NCBI GenBank assembly: GCA_009733575.1
Contig: ML769463.1
Location: forward strand, 79,356-143,355
Source of the DNA: Gymnopus androsaceus JB14
Taxonomy: Eukaryota > Basidiomycota > Agaricomycetes > Agaricales > Omphalotaceae
Length of the DNA stretch: 64,000 nucleotides
Direction: 5' to 3'
Shown here: one piece after another, positions 33,166-47,160 of the stretch
How the letters are laid out: each line of letters begins with the position of its first letter
Numbering within the stretch: the first letter of the stretch is position 1
Program-made: the position numbers and the translations under genes
The notes under the pieces: model-generated
What the model was told of the DNA's origin: nothing
Database searches by the model: none
What the model saw: the letters and a program-made list of their open reading frames with translations, nothing else

Positions 33166-34703
33166 TTAAGTGTTCATATATACCCTCTTACTCTGTCCCT
33201 GTCCTCTCCCATTGACTAGAACACACTCACACTCGTGGAGTGATTGACTGCCTGGGCCCGCCGGTTGATCAAGGAACTCGCCAGAATCAGCATAAACACC
33301 GCCTGAGCGCGATTTGGGCCCGCCGACACGGTCATCTGAATCAAAGTGGGACTGATATTCGGAAGACTGGCTGTGGAAGGAACCGGACGAGTGCCTTTGG
33401 CGATGGAAGGGATCCGAGTGAGAGGACGGCGACTTATGTGACGGCACACCACGGGGAGCGCCAGGAAGTGGAGTTCCTGGCTCATCCATCTCAACAGGCA
33501 TAGAAACACGCCCTGGAAGTCGATCCCTGACCACTGCGTATGACCAGCTTGAATCATCATAATGAGATAGTTCAAAGCCGTATGGAGGCTCCCCAGTGTA
33601 TGCTTTCCAGCCTGCATCAGTGAACCAATCATGGGTCACTGAGCAACCCTGTAAGCAGGAAAGGGTAGGGATCTCGAGAAGTAACTCGGATCGCAGAAAT
33701 GAGACCTGCAGGGTTCCATCCTCCAGGTAGAACTTTATTCTCAGCGTATACTGCGAAAACAATCCGCGGGCCCTGAACATCTACATCAAATCTTTGAGCA
33801 GCGAGGTATTGAATCGCACTTCCGGCAAAGACTCCGTTAACGTAGAACGAGAGATAGTCGTCTGCGGTGGCTAGGATTTGAACTCGTGCGGAGGTGTGTC
33901 GGGGTGGAAGGTTAACGGTTAAGCGGAAAGCTCTGGCTCCTGGAGGGGCCTTACCGTCACTGAGTTCTTCAGTCCAGATCCACCTAGCAGGGGCGAAGGA
34001 CAGCTCGTCCCGGCCTGCGATGGCGATAGCATCAGTAGCGATACTCTCCAGTGGACTTGACTGGAAGCCAAGAGCTATCATCGTAGGATAGCTCGAAAAA
34101 TTTACCAGGAACATTAGTTTCACCACGCCAAGTGGTATCGGAAACTAAAGAGGAAGTGGTCCCATCCATGTAGGTGATGATTGACGTAAGGATGAAGCCG
34201 GCTGCGTTGTTGACGTTCCCATTGTTAGTGGCATTAACAGCAAAGACGTTGAGATGAGGGCGAAGCGGAACGCAAAAGCTCCTAGCGTGTCCCCAGCCAA
34301 TTTCTGTATCGACCGCTTCACCATTAACCCACAGTGTAGCTGCATCATCAGCACCAAATGCGATCGTAGCAAAGGCCGGTACGCGTTTGTAGGGAGAGAT
34401 GAAGTTTTTGCGGAAAACTCTACTGCCAGGTGGGGCTCTTCCTTCGACAACCTCGGGAGTCCAAATCCATTGAGATTGGGCGAAGCTTAATTTAGGGCTT
34501 TCCCTGAGCCGATGAGCAAGCTCCTTGTCAACAACTGGACAGGAGAGAGCAGTTTCTCTCGGAACTTCACATTCTGTTGTTCCAATTATTTAAATGACCG
34601 TAAGGTTTTGAGGAAGGAACATACCGTCCGGGTGAAGAGCCAAGGCGAGCTGGGTTGCTACCTGTAGGCAGAAGAATATGGAGGCAATATAAGCGAAAAG
34701 CAT
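33166..34703 (-). CDS. Secreted protein with two jelly-roll-like domains
   Basis: ATG 34703 gives a hydrophobic leader (MLFAYIASIFFCLQVATQLA). Two homologous domains follow. Domain 1 has LSFAQSQWIWTPEVVEGRAP, TLWVNGEAVDTEIGW, FAVNATNNG, AAGFILTSI and LSYDDSSW; domain 2 has LSFAPARWIWTEELSDGKAP, LSFYVNGVFAGSA, FAVYAEN, PAGLISAIR and LSHYDDSSW. The WIW and DDSSW motifs recall the carbohydrate-binding sandwich of beta-galactosidases and rhamnosidases, so sugar binding is a fair inference; no catalytic domain is present. The C-terminus is Ser/His-rich and disordered, ending near VYMNT. A 1-bp shift lies between the domains at about 34031-34046. Confidence 0.75.
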
Positions 34704-35403
34704 TGGTTAGCTGGGATGGTCAGTATCATTTTGGAGAGCTTTTATATACCGCTACGATGGAAAGAATAATGGTGCATGTTCACCGATAGATCGGTACCAG
34801 TAAAGTGGTCAAACCCCAGACAGTGTCTGGCAGACCTATGCATTGCTTTCATGTCAGGCCTCTTCTGGCTGTAAACAGGAGTAATGGGGCCGGAAGACAT
34901 GCCAGAGAAGACATGCCAGATTAGCCTCTGAAAAAATCGAAGACGTATGGATCGCCATGATCACTGTGCCGCGGTGTGTCAGATCGTAAATAATGGACTG
35001 ATGTGTCAGATCACAAATAATGGACTAAAGTTTTCATAAACTTAAAGCAAATTAACAGAAGGAATGCTAAATCGTGGATGTGGAATTGAATGACGGCCTC
35101 GTTTTGCCTGTTGCTCTTGGGGTGCATCTTTGCTCGAAGCCTCAAGCAGGGGCACCCTCTTCTCGATCTTCTTGGTAGTGGAGCTCCTCCCTGAGGACGG
35201 TTTCGCTGGTGTACATCTTTCCTGCCATTGCTATAAGGTTTATCAATTTACGAGGTTGAATGAGGTTGAATGGCTCAAACCGTGAGGCGAGCGAAGGTTT
35301 GCGTTGAGTAGGCTGAAGAGGATAATTTGATAATTCCATAAGCAATCGGAATTTAAATCAAGGTGGGGGCCGGAATGGAGCGTGGATGTTTGAATTCTTT
35401 TTT
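34704..35403. other. Intergenic with short tandem repeats
   Basis: Two copies of a 27-bp unit (gtgtcagatc..aaataatggact) occupy 34976-35029, and a 14-15 bp unit gaagacatgccaga is doubled at about 34892-34920. No gene is visible; the ORF at 35142-35345 has no recognisable content. Confidence 0.5.
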
Positions 35404-35814
35404 CACTGGGCCGGGATCAAATTTTGGCGGTTGCAAAAGATAATGCGAAACAGCTTGTAATTGATTAGATTTGGTACCAGATTTAGTGCATTTGATAAGC
35501 CATATTTGGCTAATCCAAAACTTGATGCGAAAGACATTCTTTTGCCCCAGAAAAATACAAGGCAAGCTAACATCTTTTGTAGCTGCGAAACGGTAGGCCT
35601 AGCAACTAATACAAATCACCTTGACTACTATTTTGCAGCTGCAAAAGACATTAGCTTGCCTTGTATTTTTCTGGGCAAAAGAATGTCTTTCGCATCAAGT
35701 TTTGGATTAGCCAAATATGGTTTATCAAATGCACTAAATCTGGTGCCAAATCTTATCAATCATAAGCCGTTTCGCATTATCTTTTGCAACTGCCAAATTT
35801 GGACCAGCCCAGTG
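35404..35814. mobile_element. CACTA-type foldback element (411 bp)
   Basis: The element starts CACTGGGC and ends with the complement GCCCAGTG, and is flanked by a 3-bp TTT copy (35401-35403, 35815-35817). Two arms of about 180 bp are inverted copies with roughly ten percent differences, separated by about 45 bp. CACTG/CACTA ends with 3-bp target copies are the mark of CACTA (EnSpm) transposons; the near-complete fold makes this a foldback MITE. Any transcript would be a long hairpin. No protein is encoded; ORFs across it are symmetrical shadows. It lies about 210 bp upstream of the GH47 start codon. Confidence 0.88.
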
Positions 35815-36025
35815 TTTAGAATGCGTCAAGTTCAAGTTGAGTTCAAGTTCGAATTTAGAATGTGTCAAAGCGAAAATACAGAGCGCCAAATTAGCCGCCG
35901 GTGCGTCATTTATATTTATAACTACAAGCTGCGCTTTCATTATTTACTTCAACTTCGTCCTTGTCCTTGCTGTGCTTTTCACTGGCCCTGTCCAATTCTT
36001 TGCATGAAGTCCCTTTCAATACTTC

Positions 36026-38388
<2,363 letters not shown>

Positions 38389-38690
38389 TCTTACTACTAG
38401 AAGTTGACTCTAGATGCTGTATTCATATCTAATGCAAACACGAGTCGAACGCTGTGGTCCGCCGTGTACACCATCCGGAGAAATCGCAAAGTGCTCCAAG
38501 CTCTTGATACGCGCGCACCACTGAACGCATCGGTGAATCATGCGGGATTCGCGATCAACTGCGGAACGCCAAAAATCCATCGGCCCGGGCGGATGGATCT
38601 CAATTTAAGAGGATTCGATACTCTCCAAATTTCCCCGTACCCCTCTCCCCTCTCGTATCTCCTCTCGTATCACATCACATCAGTTCAGTT
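38389..38690. other. Intergenic: GH47 to glycerol kinase
   Basis: About 300 bp include the GH47 3' flank and a pyrimidine-rich tract (tctcccctctcgtatctcct, about 38643-38672) just before the glycerol kinase start. Such CT-rich tracts are usual core-promoter elements in fungi. Confidence 0.45.
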
Positions 38691-40743
38691 ATGCTAGAGA
38701 AGGGTGAATTTGTTGGATCGTTAGACTGTGGTACTACGTAGGGTGTCTTCTACATGTACTGGTCGAATTCGTTTTACATCTTGTCTTGTAGTTCCGTTCG
38801 GTTCATTGTCTTCGACAAGTATGCTCAAATTATCGCTCAACATCAACTTGAATTCCCACAGTACTACCCAAATCCAGGGTACGTGCACTCTTCCCCGCAA
38901 CTCCCCGCAATCATTAATTTGATGTTTATACCTCAGGTGGCATGAACACAATCCCCTAGAAATACAAGCTCATGCTGAAGCATGCATAGAAGAAACTGTC
39001 AAGTCTCTGGTTGCGAAAGGTTTCACGAAGGACAGTGTCAAGGTCATCGGTATGTTGGAATGCATCTATTTATTTCACGGGCGCTCAATTTTCTTCTTTA
39101 GGCATCACCAATCAGCGGGAGACTGCTTTCGTATGGAGTCGCAAAACGGGAAAGCCGCTATGTAATGCTATTGTTTGGGACGATTCAAGAACGAAGAATC
39201 TTGTGGCACATTATGAGCATATTCTCCATAACAAGGGACTTGAAATTTCACCTGGTGTTTGGAAGAAGGGCCAGGAGGCTATTGACGCTCTCCGTGAAAT
39301 GTCCGTATATGTTATTGGTGTTCACCCATGTACTGACTTGCCCTTAAAGCTCCGGTCTTCCATTATCGACTGTACTTTTCGGCTACCAAAGTCCGCTGGA
39401 TGATTGATAACTACCCCGAAGTCGCGAAAGCTCACGAAAACGATGATATGTGTTTCGGCACTCTCGAATCGTGGCTTGTATACGTGGGTTTTCCCTTCTT
39501 CTGATTGTCTCTCCCGATATTAACGCTACAGCAGAACTTGGTTGGTGGCGTGAAGAAAGGCCTACATGTTTCTGAGATGTCCAACGCAGCCCGTACACTA
39601 TTGTTCAACACAGCAACATTAAGTTATGATCCAGCACTACTCAAATTTTTTGGCCTTCGTCAGTCTATCGTTGGAGACGTTGTATCTACTTCCCAGATCT
39701 ATGGTCACATCGCTGCCGGCTCGCTGGCGGTGTACCTATCGGTGGACTAATCGGGGACCAGCAAGCCGCTTTGAATTGGCAACAAGTGTCTTACAAAAGG
39801 TGAAGCCAAATGCACATACGGAACAGGTGGTTTCCTTGTTTATTGTACCGGTAACGAGATCGTAAAGAGTGGTCATGGATTGCTCAGTACTGTGGCTTTC
39901 CAACCGGGGCCCGATGCTAAACCTGTGTTCGCTCTGGAAGGAAGTAGTACGTATTTTTGCTTCAATGTTTTGGATGTTTTGATTTATGATAACCCATCTA
40001 GTTTCATCTGCTGGGAGTGCCATCACTTGGCTGAAAGATTCGATGCATATGATCTCCAGTTCTTCACAAGTCAATGACCTTGCAGCGCAAGAGCCAACGA
40101 GTGGTGGTGTCTATTTTGTCACTGCCTTCTCGGGGCTCCTCGCTCCTTACTGGGATTCATCTGCTACCGGCATGATGATTGGTGAGTCTTACTGGCAGCC
40201 TTCTCCTGTATCGTTGCTCAACGAGGATTTATAGGAATTACACAATATACCAACCCTTCGCACCTTGCTCGTGCTACAATAGAGGCGACTGCTTTCCAGA
40301 CACGCGCAATTATTCAAAGTATGGTTCTCGACTCTGGAAAGGAGCTACCAGAATCTCAAGGTCGATGGTGGAATGACTAATGGTGACCTGGCTATGAGTA
40401 TTGTCGCTGATATTAACGGTACGGATGTCATTCGACCGGAAATGAGAGAGTCAGTCGTCTATTCTCTTCTCTTCATCTTTTGCTCAACGTAGCTCTCCGT
40501 TTTTGTAGGTCCACTGCTCTTGGCTCTGCTCTTCTCGCTGGATCGGCCATCGGATTGTTCGGTTGGGACCTCACTAGACCCGAAACATTATCGGAAGTCA
40601 ACACCAAGGGCACCATGATTTTCAAGCCCGAGATGTCGGACAACATACGAGAGAAGAGGTGGGCAAATTGGCAGCGTGCCGTAGAACGTTGTAGAGGTTG
40701 GGAAGCTGGTATTGACGAAGAGGAGGAAGACCTCCTTGGATAA
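38691..40743 (+). CDS. GUT1: Glycerol kinase
   Basis: ATG 38691 gives [20 protein letters not shown] (FGGY-family ATP site) across the first intron. Further blocks: [145 protein letters not shown] and [16 protein letters not shown]. The enzyme makes glycerol 3-phosphate from glycerol and ATP in the cytosol. Four small frame shifts (about 39371, 39730, 39774, 40355) interrupt otherwise perfect conservation, which points to read errors rather than loss of function. Confidence 0.93.
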
Positions 40744-40935
40744 ATTGAGCGAATACGACTTTTCATTACACAACCTGATTCTTTTCCTTCTTATATTTTG
40801 GGTAAATTGTGGGACTGCTCCGATACAAGTGTATTTCTAGTCATGTATTCTATAGATGTTCTTTCGTAGAGCTTCTACCGGGAGGACAAAGCGTTGTCAC
40901 CGACATAGTTATAACACTCGGCAGGAGAATATACT

Positions 40936-41024
40936 TAGGTACACGAAATGGTTTGTACAGGTAACAACCGCACTGAATGTCCCCAAGGACTAAGTAGTAG
41001 AGGCAGAAGAACGAACGAGACGAA
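40936..41024. repeat. Direct repeat flanking PCNA, copy 1
   Basis: The segment taggtacacgaaatgg..gtaacaaccgcactgaatgtcc..aagtagtagagg..cgaacgagacg is repeated at 42763-42860 in the same orientation. It lies downstream of the PCNA stop codon and between two converging genes. Confidence 0.75.
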
Positions 41025-41178
41025 CAGGTAATAACTTGCAGGAATTTGGAACGGTGAGTAGATTGAAACGTACGTTTTTTCTCTGCTGTATAGATGCTAC
41101 ATAAATCACAAGAACAAAGTAAAGAGTAAATAAAACAGGTTAGGACTTGCTGGACAATTCATATTATGCGCGCCGCTT

Positions 41179-42549
41179 CAATCATCGCCAATCTTGGGCG
41201 CAAGGTAGTATCTGACATACCCTTCGCCAAAGGTATATGAAACCTATAGACGGACGTCAGTGTATATAGAGGAATCAGTTTCTCGAACATATCTCACCAA
41301 AAGTGGCACGTCGTTGCTCATATACAATTCCACTTTCCTGGTAAGGTTGGAACTCTTGCTAAAGTTGACCAGATACTTCAACGAGAATGTAAGGGAAACG
41401 TGTGAGTTCATCTGGATTAGAACAGCGTCCTTGTCGTCGTCGTCATCATCGGCTTTGGATTTCCCTTTTTTCGATTTCGAGGACGAAGCTGTCTTGGCCT
41501 TTTTGGATGCTTTCGGGGAGGATTTCGACTGCAAAACAAACACGAGTCAGATACACACGACAATTGCACATATAAAACTAAACGCGCCTTTTTCTTTCTC
41601 TTCTTGCTACCTTCGTCGTCATCGTCGTCCTCTTCATCATCCTCCTTCTCCTCTTCACCATCCTCGTCTGCAGCTTCATCGTCGTCCATTTCAACGTCTT
41701 CGTCGCCATCCTTCTCCTTCTTCACTTTGGTCTTCTTCTCCTTTTTCTTGTCTCCGTCGGCATCCTCATCTTCTCCCTCTTCATCGTCATCCTTCTTTTC
41801 CTTCTTTTCTCTCCGTCGTCTCCGTCTTCATCATCCTCGTCATCGCCCTGTGGACCTTGCTCCACCTTGCCTATCGGACCCTGTCCTTTGAGAAGGACGC
41901 TACCGTTTGCAGCCTCGCCGTCACTAGCAAACCGGACTCCTTCCTTGCTGACCTCGATTCGCACAGAGTCGCCCAGCTGGGACAAGTCGCGTACGATACG
42001 CAAGAATTCAGCCGAGGAGAGAACGACGCGCGCCTCATAAGAGGTTTTTGGGATTCCAAGAGTTTCAGAATCGATATCCATGAGTTTAAGATCATAGGCG
42101 GCTACCCTATCAGAATCTGCGAGGGAGATAAGGTTAGCGATGAGCGTTTTCAAGTTTGAAAGTCTCCCACTCTTTGGTTCATAAGTCAAATTCAACACGT
42201 CCGCCTCGTCAGCTGCACGGAGAGTACATGTATCGTCGTCCTTGGCGCATCTCAATACTTTTGTCAAGCTTCCGACGTTGACGCCCAGAGGCATCGGCCG
42301 GTCACAGCGATATTTCTTGAAGCCACTCTGGACCAATTTTACCGCGACGAGGGCGACGTGCGAGTTGTCCATTGCTTGAAGGGTGATGCCTTCTTCTGAG
42401 CATTCAAAGTTGGCATCTGTGACGAGTTCTTTGATAGCTGTGGTTGAAAGAGCAGGCTGGTCAGGACGCGCTTTCCTAGAAAGAAAAGACAACAAACCGT
42501 CAATCAGCTTTTTAAGGATACCAGCATCCTCGAGTTTGGCTTCCAACAT
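41179..42549 (-). CDS. POL30: PCNA sliding clamp with long charged insertion
   Basis: The N-terminus MLEAKLEDAGILKKLID joins over an intron (42438-42508) to AIKELVTDANFECSEEGITL and QAMDNSHVALVAVKL. Later blocks are LGVNVGSLTKVLRCAKDDDT, YDLKLMDIDSETLGIP, VRIEVSKEGVRFASDGEA and, after the insertion, VSLTFSLKYLVNFSKSSNL, MSNDVPLLVSYTFGEGYV and RYYLAPKIGDD. The trimeric clamp tethers DNA polymerases and repair factors. After GSVLLK comes about 130 residues of alternating Asp/Glu and Lys runs, in the second domain where yeast and human PCNA have a short loop. One base shift near 41810 and an unclear intron join near 41530-41583 affect only that insertion. Confidence 0.95.
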
Positions 42550-42762
42550 GGTTTTTGAAGAGGAAAAAGGCGAGGGATTGAGGGAAAGTCGCGTGTTGGA
42601 GAGGATACGCGTCAAAAACAAACAAGAAGGCGGGAAAGAAAGAACAGGTCAACGACGCGCTTGTAACGATGTCACGTGCAAATTGAAACTCCGATTGAAT
42701 TTGAACATCACGTGCATAACAGACAAGCGTCAAAGCGTCCGTCAACCGCTGCTTTTCGATAA

Positions 42763-42860
42763 CTAGGTACATGAAATGGTACAAGTAACAACGGCACTGA
42801 AATGTCCCTAAAAAGATCATATAATAAGTAGTAGTAGAGGAGAGATGAACGAGCGAGACG
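42763..42860. repeat. Direct repeat flanking PCNA, copy 2
   Basis: This is the partner of 40936-41024, upstream of PCNA and downstream of the AP180 stop codon. Small indels separate the copies, so the duplication is not recent. Confidence 0.75.
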
Positions 42861-42992
42861 GGACGCGGTTATAAGCATAAGAAGGAAGGATATCGTGGGC
42901 GCAGAAAAGCTCCAAATGGGTTCAAGGAGAGTGAAAGAAACATGAGTTGTATAGCACTACCGAAAAAAAAACAAAAATCCCGCGTGTAAGTA

Positions 42993-45900
42993 TTAGATGA
43001 GCGATGCTCCATGCTGCTGCTGGTTCTGAGGGTTACCAGTTTGGAAGGAAGATCCAAACATGTTCCCTCCCATACCCATCCCCCCTGCACCACCCATGCC
43101 TCCCATAACCTGTTGGCATTGGAGGCACGCTAGTGCCATTTGGCGTCGCGCTAAACATGGACGCACGGAAAGGATTCGCGCCTCCTCCAGTCATTTGTGG
43201 CCGTAATCCTTGACCCAACGTAGACCCCATTCCATTCGAACCACCGAATGCTGACATTTGTCCGAGTCCTGTAGGTTGGCTACCGAGTCCACCGTTCAAG
43301 CCCCCACCAAAGTTTCCGTTCGTTAGTCCATTGGGAGAGGTTGTTGAACTTGGTGCCCCGGTGACCGCAGGCGTAGTAGGAGCAGAGCCTGGAATAGGCG
43401 GCAGGGACTCTAGCAACGATGCACCGAATGATGAAGATGGTTTGAAGGGTTTGAGCCCACTGAAACCCGTGGACTGGCTCTTCAACGGAGCGGCTCCAGT
43501 AAAGGAGATGGAAGGAGAAGACGATGTATTCGTTGCACCTGTCGGTTGAGTTGATAAAGAGGATGAGAACAACGAATCAGAAAACGTAGATCCTGTCGTT
43601 GTAGTGGATGTGTTTTGATAATTCAGCGGGCCTGAAGATGAAAACGCAGATTGGCCTGTTGTTGGAGAAGTTTCCGGTTTCTTGGAAGAGAAAGAGGACG
43701 CGATGCTGGACATATCAGAGGACCCTGGGTTGAGAGCACTCATACCGAAGGAAAAGCTGCCAAAGCCCGTCGGCTGTGGAAGTTGTGGGGCAGCCTGCTG
43801 CTGCTGCTGCCCAGCCGCATTACCATTCTGACCACCATAACCCATCGCTAATTCCATCAGTGTAGGCGGTTTAGGCACTGGCGGAGGAGCAGCCGCTGGA
43901 ATAGGTCCAAACGGATTCCTCGTTCCCGTCTGATGTGTCTTGACTGGTTGCGCGGGAGGTGGTGATGCCATAGAATTCTGCGTCGAACCAAAGGCCGTCA
44001 ATGGAGTGGAGGCCGGACGCGGGGGGATATTCATCGGCGAGGGAGAGGTTTGTTGAGAAAACGGACCCGCAGAGAAGGGAGACGTTTGCTGAGAAAACGG
44101 TCCTGAAGACGAAGGGAGTGGGTGAAAACGCCGAAGACCCCATGGTGGCCGTATTCTGCGAATTCAACCCTCCATTCATCATTGGCATCCCGTTCGAAAC
44201 CCCGTTGCTGTTTCCGAAAGGACCCAGTTGTTGTGGTTGCTGCTGCTGCATGCCACCAACACCAAACATTGCCATCCCAGTGGTCTGTGGCATCATTATG
44301 CTCTGACGGAACGGATTACCACCAGTAGCTTGCGGCTGTAAAAATCCAGTCTGCTGCTGCTGAGGGGCAGCAAGCATGCCGGTTTGCTGAGGAAGGAAGG
44401 AAGAGAATGGACGATGACCAGTTGGCTGAGGTTGTAAACGCAGGTGAGATTGCGGTTGTGATGGTTGTTGCATCATACCAAAGGGATTCGGCGCAGGTTG
44501 CATGGAAGTTTGTTGTGGTACAATGAATCCAGTAGGTTGGGGTTGCATCTGAGGCTGACTAAACTGAGGAGCCATACCCATTTGTACAAACGGATTAACA
44601 GTTCCTTGCTGCTGGAAGTACGCAGAATTAGGACTTTGTATATAGTCAGAAAAGGCGTCCATTAACACTATTGTAATCAAAATACCTGTTAGTCTGTGGA
44701 TTGAACATCGTCGGCTGTTCTTGCTCGATCCCCGAGAAAAAGTCAATAACAGCCTTGTTCTGGTCCGGTTGCGTTGATGGTTGGGCTGAAGATGCGGTAC
44801 TGGAGGAAGTAGGCAGCGGCGGAACCGGCGATGGCGCTAAGACAATAATTAGATTGGAACGATTTGCGATTTCTCAAAGTTAATCACCTTTACTAGGTTT
44901 AGTTGAAGACGCGCCGTTACTCCGTCCTCCTCTTCTAACTGCTTCCTTGTTCGTCTTGTATTCAATCCGATTTTGTTCAAAATTGGGATCCTTGAGGTAT
45001 TCCTCAAGTGAACCAGCAAGCGAAACGGGAGCCTACGAAGAGGGATATCAGGACATGCTTGAGGATCAAGGGAAAGATACCGACGTGTTTCAAATTGGGA
45101 ATGGGAACGTTGAGAATATTTTGCAACTTCTTGGCTACGCCGAGAAACTCGACCACCTTTTCAGTTTGTTTGCAGAAATGTCTATAGATAGCGAGTGCTT
45201 GTTCCGCGTCGACATGCGACATCTCGAAGTAATTTTCTATAAAGGTCAATTGTCAGTAAAGCCGAGGCGGTCTGCATCAAATGAATCACGCACCAAGAAC
45301 GTTGATAACACCTTCATTTCCAGCTTGGAACAGAATGAGAAGATCTTTTACAAGCATCCGAAGAGCGGTAGTCGTGAGTTCATCTTCCAAGTCGTCCAAG
45401 TAGAACTAAATAGACATCAGTCAAGTACAACGACAGAATCATTTTGCAAACGCACCTTGCATTCCACGAGCGTATCAATCATTCTGTGAACCGCTTTCGT
45501 CTCTCTCAACAGTCCCTTTTCCACAGTCATCACTCGCAACTTGCGTCCCATAATCGTCTTACTTCGCTGAGGCCCTGACGATGCCGGCGGTTCCTTCTTC
45601 TTTCCACGAGCATAATTATCCTCCTCCACGGAAGCCGAATTCCGCATATCCCGATTAGACTCGGCTTGCACTCTGATTGCGTCGTGCTTCAAATCTCGGT
45701 ATGCACGAATTCTAGAGTCTAGATACACGGCGTAGTTTTGGAGATTTTGAGGAGCAGTGTAACCTGGAAGAAGAGCTGAGCTGAGAAGCGAATGGCCACA
45801 AGCACAATTCTATGCACCTTCCCAGTTTCCTGTAGAGACATTCTGAAGGCGGAGAACCTCTGAAGATGATAGATAAGAGAGAACATTGTCGGTCGCGCCA

Positions 45901-46208
45901 TTACGAATCATTGTATGTAGAACGATCAAAGCTTTGAAAACAACCTGCTGTGGTGTAAGTGCAATTCAGATTGGTTTGATTATTCAAACGTACCACGGAG
46001 TTTGGTTCTCTAAATCTTGGTGACAGGGCTTTGCAGACATCATGAACAGCACCATCATCCGACCAGGTTGCAGCAATAATTGGATCCAAATACTGGCAGG
46101 AGTTTATTGGAAACGACCAGAGAGCAGTAGTTCAGAACTCACCTTGGCTTTTGGAGGTGCAGCCTTTGGCTTGCAGGCGAGCTTTACTACTTTGTCGTAA
46201 CTTGACAT
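42993..46208 (-). CDS. AP180/CALM-type clathrin adaptor (ANTH domain)
   Basis: MSSYDKVVKLACKPKAAPPK opens the ANTH domain, which binds PIP2: YLDPIIAATWSDDGAVHDV, FKALIVLHTMIRNGATDNVL, YLDSRIRAYRDLKHDAIR, LLRETKAVHRMIDTLVECK, LTTTALRMLVKDLLILFQAG, EYFEMSHVDAEQALAIYRHF and VPIPNLKHAPVSLAGSLEEY. The C-terminal half is disordered and Gln/Pro-rich, with five NPF motifs (EH-domain ligands) and at least eleven QxTG motifs of the kind phosphorylated by Ark1/Prk1 kinases. It links clathrin to the plasma membrane in endocytosis. It has about nine exons. Single-base shifts lie at about 43106 and 44105-44118. The stop at 42993 follows the reading NPQNQQQHGASLI. Confidence 0.93.
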
Positions 46209-46503
46209 GGCCGGGAGAAATCAAAAACTGGAAACAGCCACGTCCGAAGCGCCCGGATTCTATTGGTATCCGTAAATGAAATCCAAAATACTAAGTTGTG
46301 GTCCAAAAGGCCAATTCTTGCAAGCTTGCAAGGCGAAGAAGCGCTTGGACTCTTGGAAGGAGCGAAGAACGAATGATGTTGCTCGGAAAATGTTGATTGG
46401 TCCCGGTCCGTCTCCAGTCACTCAATTGCGGCCCGCACTCAAACCATACGCCAATTAGATTATCTGTCTACACTAGCGACATTAGATGTGACAAACTAAC
46501 TAC

Positions 46504-47160
46504 TTAAAGCTGGGTCATGGCGGTCAGCCCAACGATAGTAACAGCAACAATCTTCAGCACATCGCTTCGCGTCACAAAGCCTCCCAAACTCCCGTTGAAC
46601 CCAGCGATAGATTTGGAAGAACTTGTACTGGCTGGCGCTACAGATGTCTGAGTAAACCCTGCAGTGGTTTTCGCGGCGGTCAGAGCAGCGGAGGTTTTTG
46701 CGGCCGAGGTTCCTGCAGCTGAGTTTCCTGCTGAAGCAGTGGATGCAGTGGATGCGAACGTTGCAGTTCCTGAAGTGAGACCGGAGGATGAAGAAACTAC
46801 AGGACGAGTTCAACCTCAAAGAAGACTTGAGAAGATAAGACAAGTACTTACCATCACAGGTTGAATCAAAGTACTCCGTTGCCTCTTGCTGTTCAGTAGT
46901 CGTACAATCTATCGCTACACAAGACTGTACTTGCTGAATAAAGTCGGTATTGGTGCAGCAACTCAGAATCATCTCTATAGATAATACAGGTCAGCAAATT
47001 AAAAGTCCAGAGAATTATCGACGTACACATCGCATCCTGCAATTACAGCGGAGACCTCAGAACAGGACTCGGCACAAAGGGGAAGAGTGGCTTGGGTGCG
47101 ACCGAGGGTTGCTGTAAGGGCCAAAGTCAGGAGTAGAGGGCGCAAGTAAGAGGCCATCAT
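46504..47160 (-). CDS. CFEM-domain GPI-anchored protein
   Basis: A signal peptide (MMASYLRPLLLTLALTATLG) is followed by eight cysteines in CFEM spacing: LPLCAESCSEV, AGCD, MILSCCTNTDF, QSCVAIDC and STC. Then comes a Ser/Ala/Thr-rich stalk and a C-terminal hydrophobic tail (VLKIVAVTIVGLTAMTQL) fit for GPI attachment. CFEM proteins lie on the fungal wall or membrane; some capture haem, but the axial Asp is not certain here. The second exon acceptor is best placed at agag before ATGATTCTG, which keeps the Cys pattern. It is divergent from NASP. Confidence 0.85.

Noticed and set aside
41604..41891. A 95-residue ORF that is almost pure serine
   Set aside because: It is the opposite strand of the acidic PCNA insertion; the composition follows from GA-rich codons on the real strand.
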